This document shows, piece after piece, positions 11,651-24,156 of a DNA stretch of 64,000 nucleotides. The stretch is from assembly GCA_037447655.1 (NCBI GenBank), contig JBBHKE010002559.1:89756-153755 (forward strand). Reading direction: 5' to 3'. The stretch is from Zygnema cylindricum. Its lineage: Eukaryota > Streptophyta > Zygnematophyceae > Zygnematales > Zygnemataceae. Each line of letters begins with the position of its first letter. Positions within the stretch are counted from its first letter, which is position 1. Under the pieces are notes generated by a model. The model searched no databases. It was given only the letters and a program-made list of their open reading frames with translations, and had not been told where the DNA came from. A program made the position numbers and the translations under genes.

Positions 11651-12640
11651 TTACTTGACGGATGCAGGAATTGATCCTGGTACCTGTCGTCTGTGAATAT
11701 ACAATAGCCGTTAGCTCTAACCGTTAAGTCTAGGACACAAATTATGATATATAAGGTTCGATAAATATATAAATCGTAACATGTAGATTAATTCGTTTAA
11801 ACGTCGAATAGATACTTAGTGCATAGATACAGTTTGATTTAGTACGAAGTACGGTATGGGGATGGAACGGATACCGCGCATTTGTTTCGATAGCGAAAAA
11901 AATACCGCGCGTCGAATTTCAGCAGCTAGGATTATAGCCGGTTTTGATCAGACGGTCGCGATAGGCACCACGATCACGAAAAAGGTAATTTTGAAGTTTT
12001 ACGGTCTTTGCCACGTCAGATGACACGTGGCGTGATAACATTAGATTACGGGAATTCCGGAGATTACAGGAACTAATCCTGATTTGACACGTGTCGACAT
12101 TTTGGCCATGTCGTACAATGGTCGTACAAAAAGTACATCGACACCTGTACTTTTCTGTACGACACAGTAATTTGATTGGTGCCGTACTTCAGTAGATAGA
12201 GTTTTAGAGGGGGAATAGGACTTAGAAAATTTTCGGTAGGTAGCTGCCTCTCCCAGAGAGCACCTTGTATAAATGGCAAACTTTGGCCAGCCATAACTAT
12301 CAATTTACTTGACCATTTTCAGTGATTCTTTTTGCTGCGGACTCAGGTGAGTCCAGGCTACATAGAGGTGTTGTCGGTCAAAGTTTTTGCCTACCAGGGT
12401 GGCTGCATTTCTAAGGGAAAGTCAAAGTGGGTGAATGTGTCCAAAACTCATATTCTAACTTTGCATTCTGTGGGGGAACTGAGCACACAAAAAGTCTTAT
12501 TTCACAAGGGTGAAGCTATAATGGGTTTGTGATTGTCAAGGGGTGAGTCATTTGGGTTTATAACAACTTGGAGTCGGCACTATCTAGATAAGCTTCTTTT
12601 GGATTTGGGATTTCTGTGAGCAATCGAGCACACAAAATTT
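11651..12640 (+). repeat. Older, diverged copia LTR remnant
   Basis: Co-linear with the copia A LTR from its tRNA-like hairpin (11651-11690) through the CCGCGCATTT, GACACGTGGC and GTCGTACAATG landmarks to a TTTTTGCT...ACTCAGG stretch near 12330, but much more diverged and lacking the left ~200 bp. The simplest reading is that copia A inserted into this LTR and that its left part lies outside the window. The right limit is approximate. Confidence 0.7.
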
Positions 12641-14449
12641 CAACAACTATGTACCTTCTGCGATCTTGCCCATTTATTGTTTAAAATATGACAACGCTTC
12701 AAATAATAGATTTTTTAAAAGGCGGAAGGAAAGTAGGAGGGAGAGGGTTGGAGGGAAGTTTGCAAAAGTTTTGTTTTTTATTACAATACATCATAATAGT
12801 TTAAGGCTTATTTGCTTTTAAAATTCCGAATAGGCCACCTTTTTTCTCAAAAGAAACCACTTGTACGGTACAAATGTTTAAATAGTACTTATTTTGCAAG
12901 CCCCCACACTATGATTGGGAGGAAGCGAAAGAGGGAGTCGCGGGGGTCGAGGGTGAAAAAGGGTTTTTCTTAAAGAGTAATCTTTAAAAACTAAATAAAG
13001 AGTTGAGAGATTTGTAAATGTTAATTCTTGTTATTAAAATGGGATTGTAAAGCCAAAACTTGCCATGTGGTCTTGTGTCCCACATTTTTAATTTGTAAAG
13101 GGGGAGGTCGAATCCATTAGTTATGACTCAATATTTTTCTCCAATCATATTTGTAATTGCTTATTAAGTGAGATGTTGGATAAAAACCCCAAAATGACTT
13201 ATAAAAAATGTATCCTCACAATTTATTTGGTGTATTATCTCAAAGCCCAAACTAATAAGGGAGCAATTTAAATACTAAAAAAATAAACTTATGAAAATGA
13301 ATAAGTAGAAAGAACAAATATATGTTAAATTTTCAATAATCGTGTGCCAATTTTAAGCCACCAAACAAAACTATTTTTCTTACAATCTTCAATGCAATGG
13401 AATACTTTTTTTAACGATCCATAACTATTTAGTGTACACTTTTGGTACATAACTTAACTATTGTTTCAAGTGTATTTTTTAAGGTTTTGTAAAGTTTTTC
13501 AGGGTTTTGTTGGTTCGTGTTAGGTGTCTTTTAAGGTTTATAAGGGTTTAGTCCCAAGGAATATCAATTGACAAATGGGCGAAAAAATACTTAAAAAAAA
13601 AGCTTCAATTTTTTTTTGTCAAATAAGATATTGGGACGAATCCCCACCATATCGTCCTACCACCAATATGCGCAATCATACAACAACATTAAAGACAATG
13701 TAAAACCAAAAAGGTAATGACAATTGAATAATACTGTGTAGGAAGATTTTGTTATATTTTTTTTTTTTAGACATGGTGGAAACCACAATCCCAAACATAC
13801 ACAAAAGACAATGATTTCTAGAGAAAGAAAACGCAGAAATGTCAAAGTCAAAATCTTCACAATCATTAAGCAGAATATTGCATAGCAAAGTCAATTTATA
13901 CACATATAGCTGGAGGATCATAATTTATTACACTTTTGTAAGAAATCAACAAAGTAACACAAAAACTAGAGGCGACTCCACATGAATACATGTTGTGAAC
14001 AACCAAGCATAAATAAATTAACATAACCTCCATACAATAACAAGGCTTAACTATGGACACAAAAATCCAAAATACTCAAAAGAGTTGGTTAAAGCCACGT
14101 GTAAAAGTTTGTTTGACATGCGGGTAACATGGCAAAATAATAGCAATGAGAAGGTCCATTTGTTGCCTTATGCCGTAGGCTACAATTGGGACCTTATTAT
14201 TGCAAAATCAGAGCTATAAAAGTGTAATTGCCGAGTTGAAGCTTTTGCTAAAGGTACACGTAAGCCGTGTTACTCAAGGTCACGTTGAGGTATACATGGG
14301 AGGGCGAGGAAAATATTTATTACTAGTGAGGAAAACATTCTATTATGGAGCATATTTCATTTTTTTGTTACGCTTGTTCGATACACGACAACGAAACAGA
14401 TTCAAAATTTCAAAATGTGCTCGTAGAGGAATGCCGCCATGCCTTGTTT
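12641..14449. other. Gene-free AT-rich stretch
   Basis: No reading frame with recognisable protein signature on either strand, and no LTR or TIR that I could pair. It contains homopolymer runs and short low-complexity segments only. Confidence 0.6.
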
Positions 14450-14653
14450 GGGTAACATTCCATTAGACGAAAAGTGGGGTTCGTTACTGGATGACGTACG
14501 TTTCCGTACAGTACCATACATGGCCGTACCCTACAAATTTTGTTTTCAGACGAAACATTGTAACTGGAAAGCTATCGGGAAGCTCCAATGATATAGGCGT
14601 AATTCTTGACCGTTGGATGTTTCACTTTTGAGATACTCGAAACAGTCGCGCAC

Positions 14654-14740
14654 ATCATCCAGTGGCCCCCAACTCTCCACGCGAGGAGAGTTGGGGCCCA
14701 CTACTCTCCACGCGAGGAGAGTTGGGGCCCACTGGATGAT
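14654..14740. repeat. 87-bp palindrome with repeated internal hairpins
   Basis: The 25-bp outer arms are inverted repeats with one mismatch. Inside, the unit ACTCTCCACGCGAGGAGAGT, itself a 7-bp-stem hairpin, occurs twice 34 bp apart. A cruciform is possible. It lies within element I-e. Confidence 0.9.
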
Positions 14741-15020
14741 TGTCATTCATTACAATTGGTACACGTCAAAAAGCAAAATAACATCTACTTTGAACAAGCG
14801 ATTACAAGCGTGCACGTCGTAAATGCCATGTGCCGCCTGCCACGCTGAATGCATGTCAGGTTGACACTATCCTCGCACGATCTGTCTGACATCCACCGAC
14901 ATTCAAAGTTTGCCGCGACCTTCAAAGTTTGCCTAATCTTTTTGCAATCCCGTTTCGAAATTTAGATTTCCATTTTCAAAATCAAAATTTGGCCAAAAAC
15001 TTTATGCACAAATCATTAAC

Positions 15021-16086
15021 TGAAACTCTGAGACCTCCATAAGTCCTCAAAATGGACAGCTTCCAAGAAGCCTATAGGATAACCCTGACCCCTTTGTGTT
15101 TTAGCAAGAACAACTGCCACCCTGGCAGACAAAAACTCCGACCACCTTCACCCCTGTGAAGGTAAGACTCCCTTGAGTCGATATCAAAAAGAATCTCTGA
15201 ATTTACTCCCCTGAGCAGTAAGTTATGGACGCTCAAAGTTGACCTTTTGTACAGAAGCTCTTTGGGAGAGAGGGTCCTATCTACTAATTTTTCTAAGTCC
15301 TATCTCTCTCACAAACTCTATCTACTGATGTACGGAGCCAATCATATTACACTTCCGTACATAAAAGTACATCTGTCGGTGTACTTTTTGTACGGACACT
15401 GTACGACATGCCCTAAATGTCGACACGTGGTATATCCGAATTTGCTCCCTTAATCCTTAGAGATGGCGCGATCCAATGTTATTCTGCCACATGTCATCCG
15501 ATGTGGCGATGACCAAAAACCCCCGAAATCCTCTTCTGCAATATTGGCATTCATTCCGGCCGTCGGATTAAATGCACATTTAATCGTAGCCGTAATAAAT
15601 ACCTGCGCGGTATTCGTTTCGCTATTAAAACAAATGCGCGGTACATGTTTCTTCTTCGTACCTTGATTGGTACTTTTACATTCCTGGATCTATGTATCTT
15701 GTAAACAGTTGCACTTAAATGAATTATCCTACGTGGTAATATTTAATTAAATTTCAAACTATATAGTACATATCACTAGTTCTAGACTTAACGGATAAGG
15801 CTACTGGCTACCGGCTGCTCAACGTCCGGCAGGTACCAGGATCAAATCTTGGATGCTGCATATGTCCTTTTACTAAATAAACCCCTAATGGTAAATAAAC
15901 AAATATATTTTTTGTAAACCTCTAAAGAGCCTAGGTAGCCATGGCTCTAGCTTCCTCTCCAATTTCTCAATAAATGCGACAATTTTGAGAGTGGGAGAGA
16001 GAAGTTAGAGATAGACTGCCTCAGTATCTTTCTATATTTCTATTAAGACCTAGAAAATATTTAAAAACGGACCATTAATTTCTACA
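15021..16086 (-). repeat. 3' LTR of copia D
   Basis: 1066 bp. Starts TGAAACTCTGAG on the + strand (the LTR's inner end) and ends TTTCTACA. The tRNA-like segment with A-box-like TAACGGATAAGGC and B-box-like GGATCAAATC lies on the + strand at about 15785-15861. Confidence 0.93.
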
Positions 16087-16099
16087 CTCCCCTTATTTT

Positions 16100-19000
16100 C
16101 TAGTAAATCTTTAATTTAAGACCACACTTCTCCCTGCAGAAAATTAGCTTAGGGGAAGGCACAGTTTTAGTCATCATATCTGCTACCATCTCACTATGTG
16201 GTCGGTACTCTAAACTGATTATTTTGTTTTCTACTTTCTCCCTTTTAAAGCTGAGTTTAATGTCCATGTGTTTGGCTTTAAAATGATGTTTAGGATTGGC
16301 AAAAATAGCGATTGCTGCATGATTATCACAAAAAAAATTATGCACTCCATTCTTAAAGTGACCCAGCTCAACAAGCAAAGACTTCACCCACATAAATTCT
16401 TTTATAGCAGAACAAGAGGCCATATATTCAGCCTCCATGGTGGACAGAGCAATAACTTTTTGTTGTTTGCTACTTCAACAGCAAGCCCCATCACCCACAT
16501 ATAATACACATCCTGAAGTACATCTCCTCATCGGAGCATCACCATAACTGGCATCACTCCAAGTAGTGATGTCACTATTCTCCCCCACCCAAATGCAACC
16601 ATAGATCCCTAGTTCCTATCAAATTTCTAAGGACTCTCTTAGCTGCCTCCCAATCCCTCTTAGTGAGAGCATTTAGACTTTTTAGCATTCCTACAGCTGC
16701 AACTAAATCCGGCCTGGTAGAATTCATAAAATAGATTAGACTTCCCACTACTTGCCTGTAAGGAATCGTCTGCATGAACTTCTTTTCTTCAGGAGATAAT
16801 TCCTCCTCTAAGACTATGACTCATTCTTCCTCACTCCCCTCACTTCCCTTATTCTACTCCATTGGAGTTGTACATCTATTAGCTTTATCCATCTGAAATA
16901 TTTCAAGCATGTTCCGTATTGCTTCTTTTTGAGTCAATCTTATATTTTTTCTTTTTCGGTCTCTTTCTAATTGAATTCCCAAAATATATTTTGCTTCCCC
17001 CATATCTTTCATTTCAAATCTCCCATGAAGATCAATTTTCAGTATATTAATTTTTTCCATTAATTTACTTAAAACAACAAATCATCAACATAAATTACAA
17101 TAAATATAAAACCTTCCTCATCTTCAAAAACATAGATTGAGTGATCTGAGCTGATCCGGATATATCATCTGAGCTGATCCGCATATATCCATGACCTGTA
17201 AAAAACTCATCAAGCTTCTTATTCGATTGTCGAGGCCCCTGTTTCAAACCATAAAGAGATTTAATAAGCCGGCATACTTTACTCTCCTCTCCTTCCTCCA
17301 CAAATCCTTCGGGTTGTCGCATGAAGATCTCCTCTTCCAATTCTCCATGCAAAAAGGTTATCTTGATGTCCATCTGGTGCACCTCCATGTCTTCCGCAGT
17401 TGCCAGACAGAGAACCATGCGGACGGAGGGAAATCTGATGATCAGGGCAAAGGTTTCCTCGTAGTCAATTCCCTCCTTTTGTGTAAATCCATTTGCCACT
17501 AATTGGGCCTTGTAGCGCTCAATCCTGTTATCTGGGTTCAGTTTTAATTTGAAAACCCACTTATAACCGATTGGTTTTTGGTTTGATGGACAATCCACCA
17601 GCACCTAAGTATGGGCTGCCATAATTGAGACCATCTCCTCATTGATCGTTGTCTTCCACTGGTTCCTTTTTCGACAAGTCATCGCCTTTCCATAAGTCTG
17701 AGGTTCATCTTCATGAGATAGTTTTGTTACCATGTTATTAACATGTTTTTTTGCAATTTTGTGCTACTTTTCTTTCCCTCCTCAAAATCTGAGGCTGCAA
17801 TAGATGCTTCTCGTGGATTCTTTCGAACAATCTCGGCTTCTCCCCTGTCCCTTGATTCCGAATCAATTTCCACCATGTCTTCTGCTTCGGGTAGAGTTGT
17901 CACTGGAGTTTCCAAATCAGAGTCCTTTTCGGTCTGATTTGTACCTGCAAAAGTGTCATTTTCTCTAAAACGTGGATAGTTAGGAAGCTCAAAGCCATCG
18001 GAATTTTCTGACTCAAATTTGATTTTTACTGACTTTGTATATTTGAGGGTTCAACAGACTTTCCTTCATCCTTAACTACTAGATGCTTTACTAAGATTAT
18101 ATCTTCCCTCTTTAGATCATAAACTCTATATCTTTTAACATCCTCATCATATCCGAATAAGTATCTTGGTTTTCCTTTAGGATCCAGCTTCCAATTAGAC
18201 CGATCTGTATCTAGATTGAATATTTGACTGCCGAAAACCTTTAAGTGAGATATGTCTGGTTTTCGGCCTGTCCATCTCTCATAAGGTGTTTGATATTTTA
18301 TAGCTGAAGTAAGAACTCTATTTTTGAGGTAATTAGCACAGTTCATTGCTTCTGCCCAAAACCTTTTTCCTATATTCTTATCTGACAACATACTTCCAAC
18401 ACTATGACTTAGTGTTCTATTTAACCTTTCAGCTACCCCATTCTGTTCCGAATTTTCTGGAACTGTCTTTTGGTGTTGGACCCCATCTTCTCTCAGAAAA
18501 TCCTCAAACTGGTTAAAAGTATACTCTCCACCATTGTCACTCCTTACTCTCTAAATTGGAGTTTCATGGAATTTTTCGCTCTATGCTTTATATTGTCTAA
18601 AACAATCCTGAGCTTGTTTTTCAAAAAATACACCCGAGAATACCGAGATCAATCATCAGTGATAGTCATCATAAATATCTTCCCCCCGGTGAGGGCACTT
18701 TAGCCGGTCCCCAAATATCTGTGTGTACTAGATCAATAATTTTTTCTCCCTTATAGGTGGTTGTTTTAGGAAAGGGTAATCTGTGAGCTTTACCTTGAGC
18801 ACATCCACTACAATCACTTATATTATCACTCTCACTGAACTTAATCCCTTTCACCACTCCCATCTTTTTCATTTCTCTTAACTTATCTAGATTCACATGC
18901 CCAAGCCTCTTATGCCACATCATAATATCATGAACACCAACATAATACAGTTTCTTTGTTTCATTACTTCAAATCAGCCTAAACATCCCTTGGCTACCTT

Positions 19001-20461
19001 TCTCAACAATAGAAAAGACCCCCTCCTCAAAACTTGTAGTAAAGACTCCTTCCCTAGTGTTAGTGAAAAAACCCTTATCATCTAACAAAGATGTAGAGAT
19101 GAGGTTTTTATTTAGCTCCGGAATAAACAATACATCGGAGATTGTTACTATAGATGTCTTTCCTTTTACTAGCACTTTCAGATCTACCGATCCTACAAGA
19201 GTAGAAGTGACTATCCTCCCATCCCCGTACTCTATCTCTACGGTGGGAATCTTTCTTATCTTAGTGAACAGGTGTTTATCCTTACACATGTGCATGGAGG
19301 CACCTGAATCTAAAATCCAGCCTGCTTCACCTTTCAATCCACCGTCAGCACATTTGTGGCTTCGTGGAATTTCGACCTCGTTTTTCGCCTCCAACTCCTC
19401 ATCCAATAAGAGTTCATCGTCCTCGTCCTTGGATTCTGCCTCATGCACTTCTGTCACAAGAGCATTTTTCTTTCCTCTCGTGGTTCCACCGGTCTGTCCC
19501 TCCTTTAATCGATGCTTGTTTAGCTTAGTGCACTCCGCCATATAGTGCCCCGGTTTCTTACAAAAATGACATAAACCTTAGGGAGCCCTTGATCAAAACT
19601 TGTCGGTCTAATTTTTTTGCTCCCTCCCCCCATAGTTTCTTATCGGTCTTCCTTGTTCCTCCAATCGGTCGCAGCTGCCAAGGCTTGCCCACACTTTCCT
19701 CCCCTTCGGATCTCAATTGTATTCTCTCGATCGAGAATCATCCCTACCACTAAGTTCCATATCCACCTCGATTCCGGCAAGTCCTGCACACGGTTGACAA
19801 TGTTCTAGAACTCATCGGGTAACTTCATCAATAAACAGTTAACCTTTTCTTTTTCACTAAAATATTTTCCCGCACTCTTTTGCTCTATGAAGAGTGTAGC
19901 AAGCTCATTGCAAAAATCCAACATCTTCCCCCCTTTGTATACATATTTTTTAACTTTCCGATCAACCAACTATTGTTGCTGAATTGTACCACTTCGGTAC
20001 ATCTCTATGAGAGCCATCCACAGATTGGTTGCCCTTTCTTCCTGCAAATGAGGACATGCAAGTCCTTGAGTAAGATGGTGTAGGATGAAGTGCTTTGTCG
20101 CCATATTGTTGAAGTCCTACGTTTCAGTATCATTCTCGTCGTTCCTCGGAATAGGTGACATGAATCCTGAACAACTTGCTATGGGTGTGGTCGTCTCCTT
20201 CTCCGCTCCTTTGTCCACCACCTCTCCTTCCTTTGTCTCCTTCTTTGAAGATGGATATGCTTTCTTTGTCAATCTGCTTCCTCCAAACCTTTCAGGGATT
20301 CTAAGACTTGATAGACGCCCGAATCGTCCACTCACTATCCCCCAAAACCTTTTTTCGCATAGAGCTCCTATCATCATACTTTCCCAGTATATGAAGCCAG
20401 TTCCATTAAATATTGGTACCCTAGAGGGTGGGCCAATAACGTGAAACTCTGAGACCTCCAT
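16100..20461 (-). pseudogene. Broken gag-pol of copia D
   Basis: Read right to left: Gag from ATG 20461 (inside the LTR) to about 20117 and on to a CCHC knuckle near 19570-19520; protease with DSGASMHM near 19310; integrase zinc region at 18923-18669 and integrase core/C-terminus at 18391-18026; acidic hinge at 17915-17727; RT at 17604-17095 with YVDDL near 17075-17095; RT thumb at 17060-16854; and RNase H at 16775-16100. All copia domains are present in order, but stops and frameshifts separate almost every block. RT also has a small duplication near 17155-17185 (the ISSD segment occurs twice). Confidence 0.92.
20427..20441 (-). other. Primer binding site of copia D (two changes)
   Basis: On the - strand CGTTATTGGCCCACC, against GGTTATGGGCCCACC in A and B. 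It has the same position next to the LTR end and the same tRNA-iMet anticodon-arm complementarity, with mismatches at positions 1 and 7. Confidence 0.75.
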
Positions 20462-21492
20462 AAGTCCTCAGAATAGACAACTTCCAAGAACCCTATAGGA
20501 TAACCCTGACCCCTTTGTGTTTCAGCGAAAACAACTGCCACCCTTGCAGACAAAAACTCGGACCACCTTCACCCCTGTGAAGGTAAGACTCCCTTGAGTC
20601 GATATTAAAAAGAATCTCTGAATTTGCTCCCTTGAGCAGTAAGTTATGGAGGGCCAAAGTTGACCTTTTGTACAGAAGCTCTTTGTGAGAGAGGGTCCTA
20701 TCTACTAATTTTTCTAGGTCTTATCTCTTTCACAAACTCTATCTACTGATGCACGGAGCCATTCATATTACACTTCCATACACAAAAGTACAGCTGTCGG
20801 TGTACTTTTTGTACGGACACTGTACGACATGCCCTAAATGTCGACACATGGTATATAAGAATTTGCTCCCTTAATCCTTAGAGATGCCGCGATACAATGT
20901 TATTCTGCCACGTGTCATCCGATGTGGCGATGACCAAAACCGTCAAAATCCTCTTTCGCGGTCTAGGTATTTATTTCGGCCGTCCGGTTAAATGCACATT
21001 TAATCGTAGCCGTAATAAATACCTGCGCGGTATTCGTTTCGCTATTGAAACAAATGCGCGGTACATGTTTCTTGGCTATATCTTAATTCGTACTTTTACA
21101 TTCGTGGATCTATGTATCCCGTAAACAGTTGCAGTCAAATGAATTATCCTACGTGGTAATATTTAATTAAATTTCAAACTATATAGTACGTATCACTAGT
21201 TCTAGACTTAACGGATAAGGTTGCTCACCGTCCGGCAGGTACTAGGATCAAATCCGGGATGCTGCATATATCCTTTTAGTAAATATAACCCTAACGGTAA
21301 ATAAACGAATATATTTCCCGTAAACATTTGGAGAGCCTAGGTAGCCATGGCTCTAGCTTCCTCTACAATTTCTTAGTTACTGCGACAAGTTTGAGAGTGG
21401 GAGAGAGAAGTTAGAGATAGATTGCCTCGATATCTTTCTATATTTCTATTTAGACCTAGAAATGACTTAAAATAATACCATTAATTTCTACA
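20442..21492 (-). repeat. 5' LTR of copia D
   Basis: 1051 bp partner of 15021-16086. It contains the Gag start codon at 20459-20461 and a shortened version of the tRNA-like segment (21206-21262). Confidence 0.93.
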
Positions 21493-21725
21493 TTAACTAC
21501 ATCCGGTTGTACAGATATTTCGTACAGATATTTTGTTTGTAGATTTTTTTAAGATTTTTAGAATATGGACTCTAACCTATGTGGCGCCAATCATATTTGA
21601 GGAAGGTTTGTTACTTGCCCGACATAATGGAGCGTACTTCCAATAAATGCAGTCAGTAGACTTGTTTGTACATTTACTGGGACCGCCTAATAGAATGTTA
21701 CCCTTAGTATACGAATTGTAGATCA

Positions 21726-22440
21726 GGGTGCATCTCCACGTACTTGAAACTTAGAGGATTTACTTTGTATTTTAGCGCAGATCTGGCGGACCTGAATTTC
21801 GGGTGTATACGTCGACAATGCTCTTGACGTTTGTCGACATGTACAATCTGTGATGACGCACGTTATTTTTTGTAACTGCTTGTGACGTTGCATGACTTTT
21901 CGTGACATTGTAGACGTACCGCCATCCAACCCGTGCCGTTTCACGGTTGAAGAAGATTTGTCCGCTCGACGTGAATTGTCATCGGATCTTGAGACCCTTG
22001 GCGAAATAAAATCCGTACCAGGTGCAAATGGACAAAACCAAACAAATTGCATACTTTGTTTTGTCGTACTTGAACGAAAAGGCACAAAACATAGCGGATC
22101 GTGCACTTTTCATCGTTGCTTGAATTCTTTTGAAATTTGTTAAAAAAAAATTACACGTGCGACTACGTGTTTCTATTTGTTTTTCGAAAATTCTTTGTTA
22201 TAAAACCCATCTTCTCTGTGTTTTAAAGAAAAGTTTGAAGATGACGTTTTTTGGCGTGGCCGTGGGTTGAAGAACACAAAACGACAACATGTAGTACATC
22301 TTAAATTCGATGATGACGCAAAATGTACTTCTCATTTTTTCTATTTTTTTGTACGGTTGAAACTTACGCGGTACGGCTCTAAGTTTTACATGAAAACAAC
22401 AGTAAAAAACCCTTACTTTTAGGCACATGGAGACGCACCC
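21726..22440. mobile_element. TIR element II-a (GGGTGC ends), 715 bp
   Basis: Left end GGGTGCATCTCCACGT, right end (reverse complement) GGGTGCGTCTCCATGT. The 3-bp flanks are TCA and TAA, compatible with a degraded TAA duplication. The ends resemble those of element II-b (53493-54979). No coding sequence was recognised. Confidence 0.7.
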
Positions 22441-22449
22441 TAAGCTTCT

Positions 22450-24156
22450 AATGCTGCTTCTCCATCAGGTGCCGACAGGCGCCGACAGTAATTGTACAAA
22501 ATCGTTTACTGACACTAATATTTCGTTCACTTCTCCATCAGGTCGTGTCAGCAATGAAATCTATCGCGTATGTGTTTTATTTTGATTGGTGCACGTTGGT
22601 TCCTCTTCTATCGCCAAACATGGTCAAAGATTCAAAAAGCATAATATCTGAACTTGTATCCCGTATAGCCCATAGTTCAAAAGTAGGTTTTTTTATGGTA
22701 GGCCTTTGGTAGGCGCACAAAACTTTGCACAAAACTCTCGCAACTTAGGCATACTGTATGTGTGTGCCTCGTGCACACTCCTGTACGAACATCGGAATCT
22801 GACGTAAGATCAAAGTACACCGCACGCCACCGGACGGAATTTTTTAGCGAACTGACACGGCGTAGGATGACATTCTGTGGGAAAAAAAACCGGGAAAAAA
22901 TAAAAAACCGGGAAAATTCTCAAATAGCGTAGTTTACTCTATAATTTTCATTACTCTAATTAGGGCTATTTAAGTACCATAAAAAATGAAAGTACGTTGT
23001 CTCTTAAATAGAGTGGTGTACGGTCAGTGTCAAACCGTACATAAATGTACCTTTTTTAAGTTAAAAAGTACAATAAATTAGTTTTAGTAACCGCGGATGC
23101 ATGAGAATGTGCGTTCTAAAAAGGGAAAAAAACCATGTCGTAAAAAACCCCGTTCGCACACATTCGTCTGACAGCCGCATTTCGACCGTGTGAACGCCAA
23201 CGGGGTTGGTCCGTAGGTTTTGGTATTTTTTTTGTCAGTGTGGTATTTTTTTTTTTTTTATCGTCCTATACTGCTTGGTTGGTCATTTTTAGGCTTTATC
23301 TAATATGACAGATTGTCCTTTCGTAAGTTGTGTTATGGGCTTTTCATGTGATCTTTTTAAAATCGCCTACTTTGATCAGTGACCGTCCGATCGTCCAAAT
23401 CTGACGGTTTAAATAAAAAGTCCCTCAAAACTCACAGAAATATTTGTTTGTCCGATTTTTTTTCAAAATTTAGACATTTCGCTTAATTCTCTATCGATCG
23501 ATGGCAACTCAACCCTGTCCCTATTTTATTTCATTTTGCGGCCAATACAATATGGGTCTTAAGGGCATATTGTATGTTTTGCGTACAGTAGGCATATTGT
23601 ATGGGCGTACGGTCACCTACTTTTGAACTATGATTATAGCCAGCCGCAAAATTATATTACATGCGTTTACAATTTGTACGTTTGTGTTTTGATATTTTTG
23701 TCGTTGTTTTGTCGTTCGTGCTTCGTCGTGGCGCCGCAAATTCCGGACGGATGTCAACGGATGGTGGAGGAGGCGTCACGGCACATTCTTCGACAAACAT
23801 TTTCTCGTTGTTTTCGTTGGATTTGATTCCCGCTTGTTCGAAGGCGCGTGGCAAATGTCCGAAGGCGCATGGTTCGTACGTGACCTTTCCACGCGTAAAC
23901 ATTTTACACGTCTTGTGATTGGCTAGTGTCGTCCCTGAGGAGAGTAGCCAATCACTGGACGGAGTGACCTTTTGCTTCGAAAATTCATAATCGGACGGTC
24001 TACGTTGTCGCCCAAAAGTTTGGAGAATCTTGACGAATCCCCAGTAATCATGTTTTATAAAAAAATAAATTTTACAGTACGAAAATGAGCTGATATGTAC
24101 GAAAATGTACTTTTCCCAGTAAACAACCCCACTTTTCGCCTGATGGAGGTTCACCC
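22450..24156 (-). mobile_element. GGGTAAC-family TIR element I-d, reverse orientation, with a hAT-like insert
   Basis: The right end reads as the reverse complement of a family-I left end (GGGTGAACCTCCATCAGGCG, then AAAAGTGGGGTTGTTTACTG). The interior from about 24050 down to 23830 aligns with 53150-53280 of element I-b, and 22515-22600 aligns with the right end of I-b, including CTTCTCCATCAGGTCGTGT. The left tip is eroded and its coordinate approximate. Its outer right end lies only 72 bp from the TARBP1 start codon. Confidence 0.65.
22671..23632. mobile_element. hAT-like TIR element, copy 1
   Basis: Perfect 17-bp terminal inverted repeat CATAGTTCAAAAGTAGG / CCTACTTTTGAACTATG. The last ~310 bp match copy 2 (49854-50310), including the terminal GTATGGGCGTACGGTCACC. 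The flanks share TATAGCC, a slightly degraded 8-9 bp duplication. About 500 bp of the interior is absent from copy 2. No transposase was recognised. Confidence 0.82.

Larger units (their letters stand above)
15021..21492 (-). mobile_element. Ty1/copia retrotransposon D, full length, nested in element I-e
   Basis: LTRs at 15021-16086 and 20442-21492 with TG...CA ends, a primer site at 20427-20441, a polypurine tract at 16087-16100, and the 5-bp target duplication TTAAC on both sides (15016-15020 and 21493-21497). The termini are those of copia A, so D and A belong to one subfamily. The LTR copies differ by roughly 5% by eye, including a gap of about 15 bp in the right copy near 21220. All coding domains are present but broken. 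Confidence 0.95.
14450..21703 (+). mobile_element. GGGTAAC-ended TIR element I-e (PIF/Harbinger-like), split by copia D
   Basis: The left end GGGTAACATTCCATTAG and the right end (reverse complement GGGTAACATTCTATTAG) form a 17-bp terminal inverted repeat with one mismatch. Removing copia D leaves about 780 bp, close to copy I-c at 51640-52344. The inner right flank TTAACTACATCC...GTACAGATATTT aligns with the middle of I-c, which confirms one interrupted element. The flanks are TTT and TTA, a degraded 3-bp duplication. No transposase is coded. The superfamily is inferred from the 3-bp TAA/TGA duplications of better copies. Confidence 0.82.

Noticed and set aside
13657-13921. Hydrophobic - strand frames
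   Set aside because: Low-complexity AT-rich sequence with no start context, splice support or family match.
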